The notes beneath the pieces are model-generated. The model worked only from the letters and a program-made list of their open reading frames with translations, did no database searches and was not told the DNA's origin. A DNA stretch of 64,000 nt from Macrococcus carouselicus (GTDB lineage Bacteria; Bacillota; Bacilli; Staphylococcales; Staphylococcaceae). Numbering within the stretch: the first letter of the stretch is position 1; every line of letters begins with the position of its first letter. Shown here one piece after another: positions 63,952-64,000 of this stretch. The stretch spans positions 1 to 64,000 of the forward strand of contig NZ_SCWD01000005.1 of NCBI RefSeq assembly GCF_004359515.1. Reading direction: 5' to 3'. A program made the translations under genes and the position numbers.

Positions 63952-64000
63952 TTATAATAATTTATCACCGAAGAAAGTCACCAGCAGCTCCACTGCCTGA
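63952..64000 (-). CDS. C-terminal end of a gene, possibly arginase
   Basis: The minus strand enters the window in a frame reading QAVELLVTFFGDKLL then TAA at 63952. The ending resembles the last residues of arginases (AVELxxSLFGxKL), and as I recall rocF neighbours cdaA in S. aureus, so arginase is the best guess from synteny, but 15 residues are too few to be sure. Confidence 0.45.
   Translation of the reverse strand, partial: QAVELLVTFFGDKLL

Noticed and set aside
1..64000. CRISPR array, integrase or transposase genes, phage or conjugative modules
   Set aside because: No regularly spaced repeats, no recombinase-like proteins, no terminal inverted repeats and no structural phage genes were seen anywhere in the window.

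Overview
The window looks like chromosomal DNA of a Staphylococcaceae member, most likely a Macrococcus-type species. This is inferred from a block that matches my memory of Staphylococcus aureus gene order (glmS, mtlA-mtlR-mtlF-mtlD, glmM, cdaR, cdaA, then apparently the arginase end), from an IsaB-family secreted protein and TcaA/YvbJ-type proteins, from AGGAGG ribosome binding sites and frequent TTG/GTG starts, and from a base composition that looks richer in GC than S. aureus (by eye, not counted). There is no phage, insertion sequence, integrase or CRISPR array; most of the window is core genome with short islands of decayed genes.

Layout. 0-10.3 kb (mostly minus): Bax-inhibitor-1 protein, gluconokinase with a small unknown ORF, Pit phosphate transporter plus DUF47 partner, an NAD(P)-binding protein, YkvI, DUF1149, DUF418, PhnA, CHY zinc finger, Ogt and an ElaA-type acetyltransferase. 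10.3-20 kb: DJ-1/PfpI protein, NlpC/P60 hydrolase, a longer paralogue of the NAD(P)-binding protein, a DUF805/GNAT/unknown cluster, Mqo, GltS, FAD-Rieske oxidoreductase. 20-30 kb: MetQ under a SAM-I riboswitch, RarD, a lone OppA, the TsuA/TsuB thiosulfate uptake pair, AbgT with an M20 amidohydrolase. 30-36 kb: a Ugp-like ABC importer with a metallo-beta-lactamase-fold enzyme, preceded by three TT(C/T)AC(A/C) repeats at exact 11-bp spacing that look like a PhoP box. 36-48 kb: remnant of a PIN-like DUF4411 gene, a RecQ helicase fused to a phosphoribosyltransferase domain, an isolated tRNA-Val(GAC), small membrane and secreted proteins, hemolysin III, an MBL hydrolase, Nudix and FlaR-like kinase, IsaB, and two zinc-ribbon membrane proteins.

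48.7-64 kb: glmS with its self-cleaving ribozyme leader, then about 2.9 kb of broken genes (an Ig-like repeat tail, a decayed second copy of tsuA-tsuB, a DUF3784 gene with a stop codon), the complete mannitol PTS operon, the cdaA-cdaR-glmM operon, a TPR-containing HTH regulator, a winged-helix regulator with an inverted repeat in its promoter, and the end of a gene that may be arginase.

Functional themes. Amino-sugar and cell-wall precursor supply is represented by glmS and glmM, with c-di-AMP synthesis in the glmM operon. Phosphate acquisition is represented by Pit/DUF47 and the putatively PhoP-controlled Ugp-like importer. Sulfur supply is represented by MetQ and TsuAB. The points most worth checking are the PhoP-like box and MBL enzyme of the Ugp-like operon, the decayed tsuAB duplicate, the unusual C33 in the tRNA, the RecQ-phosphoribosyltransferase fusion, and several frameshifted or truncated small genes that ordinary gene calling would miss.
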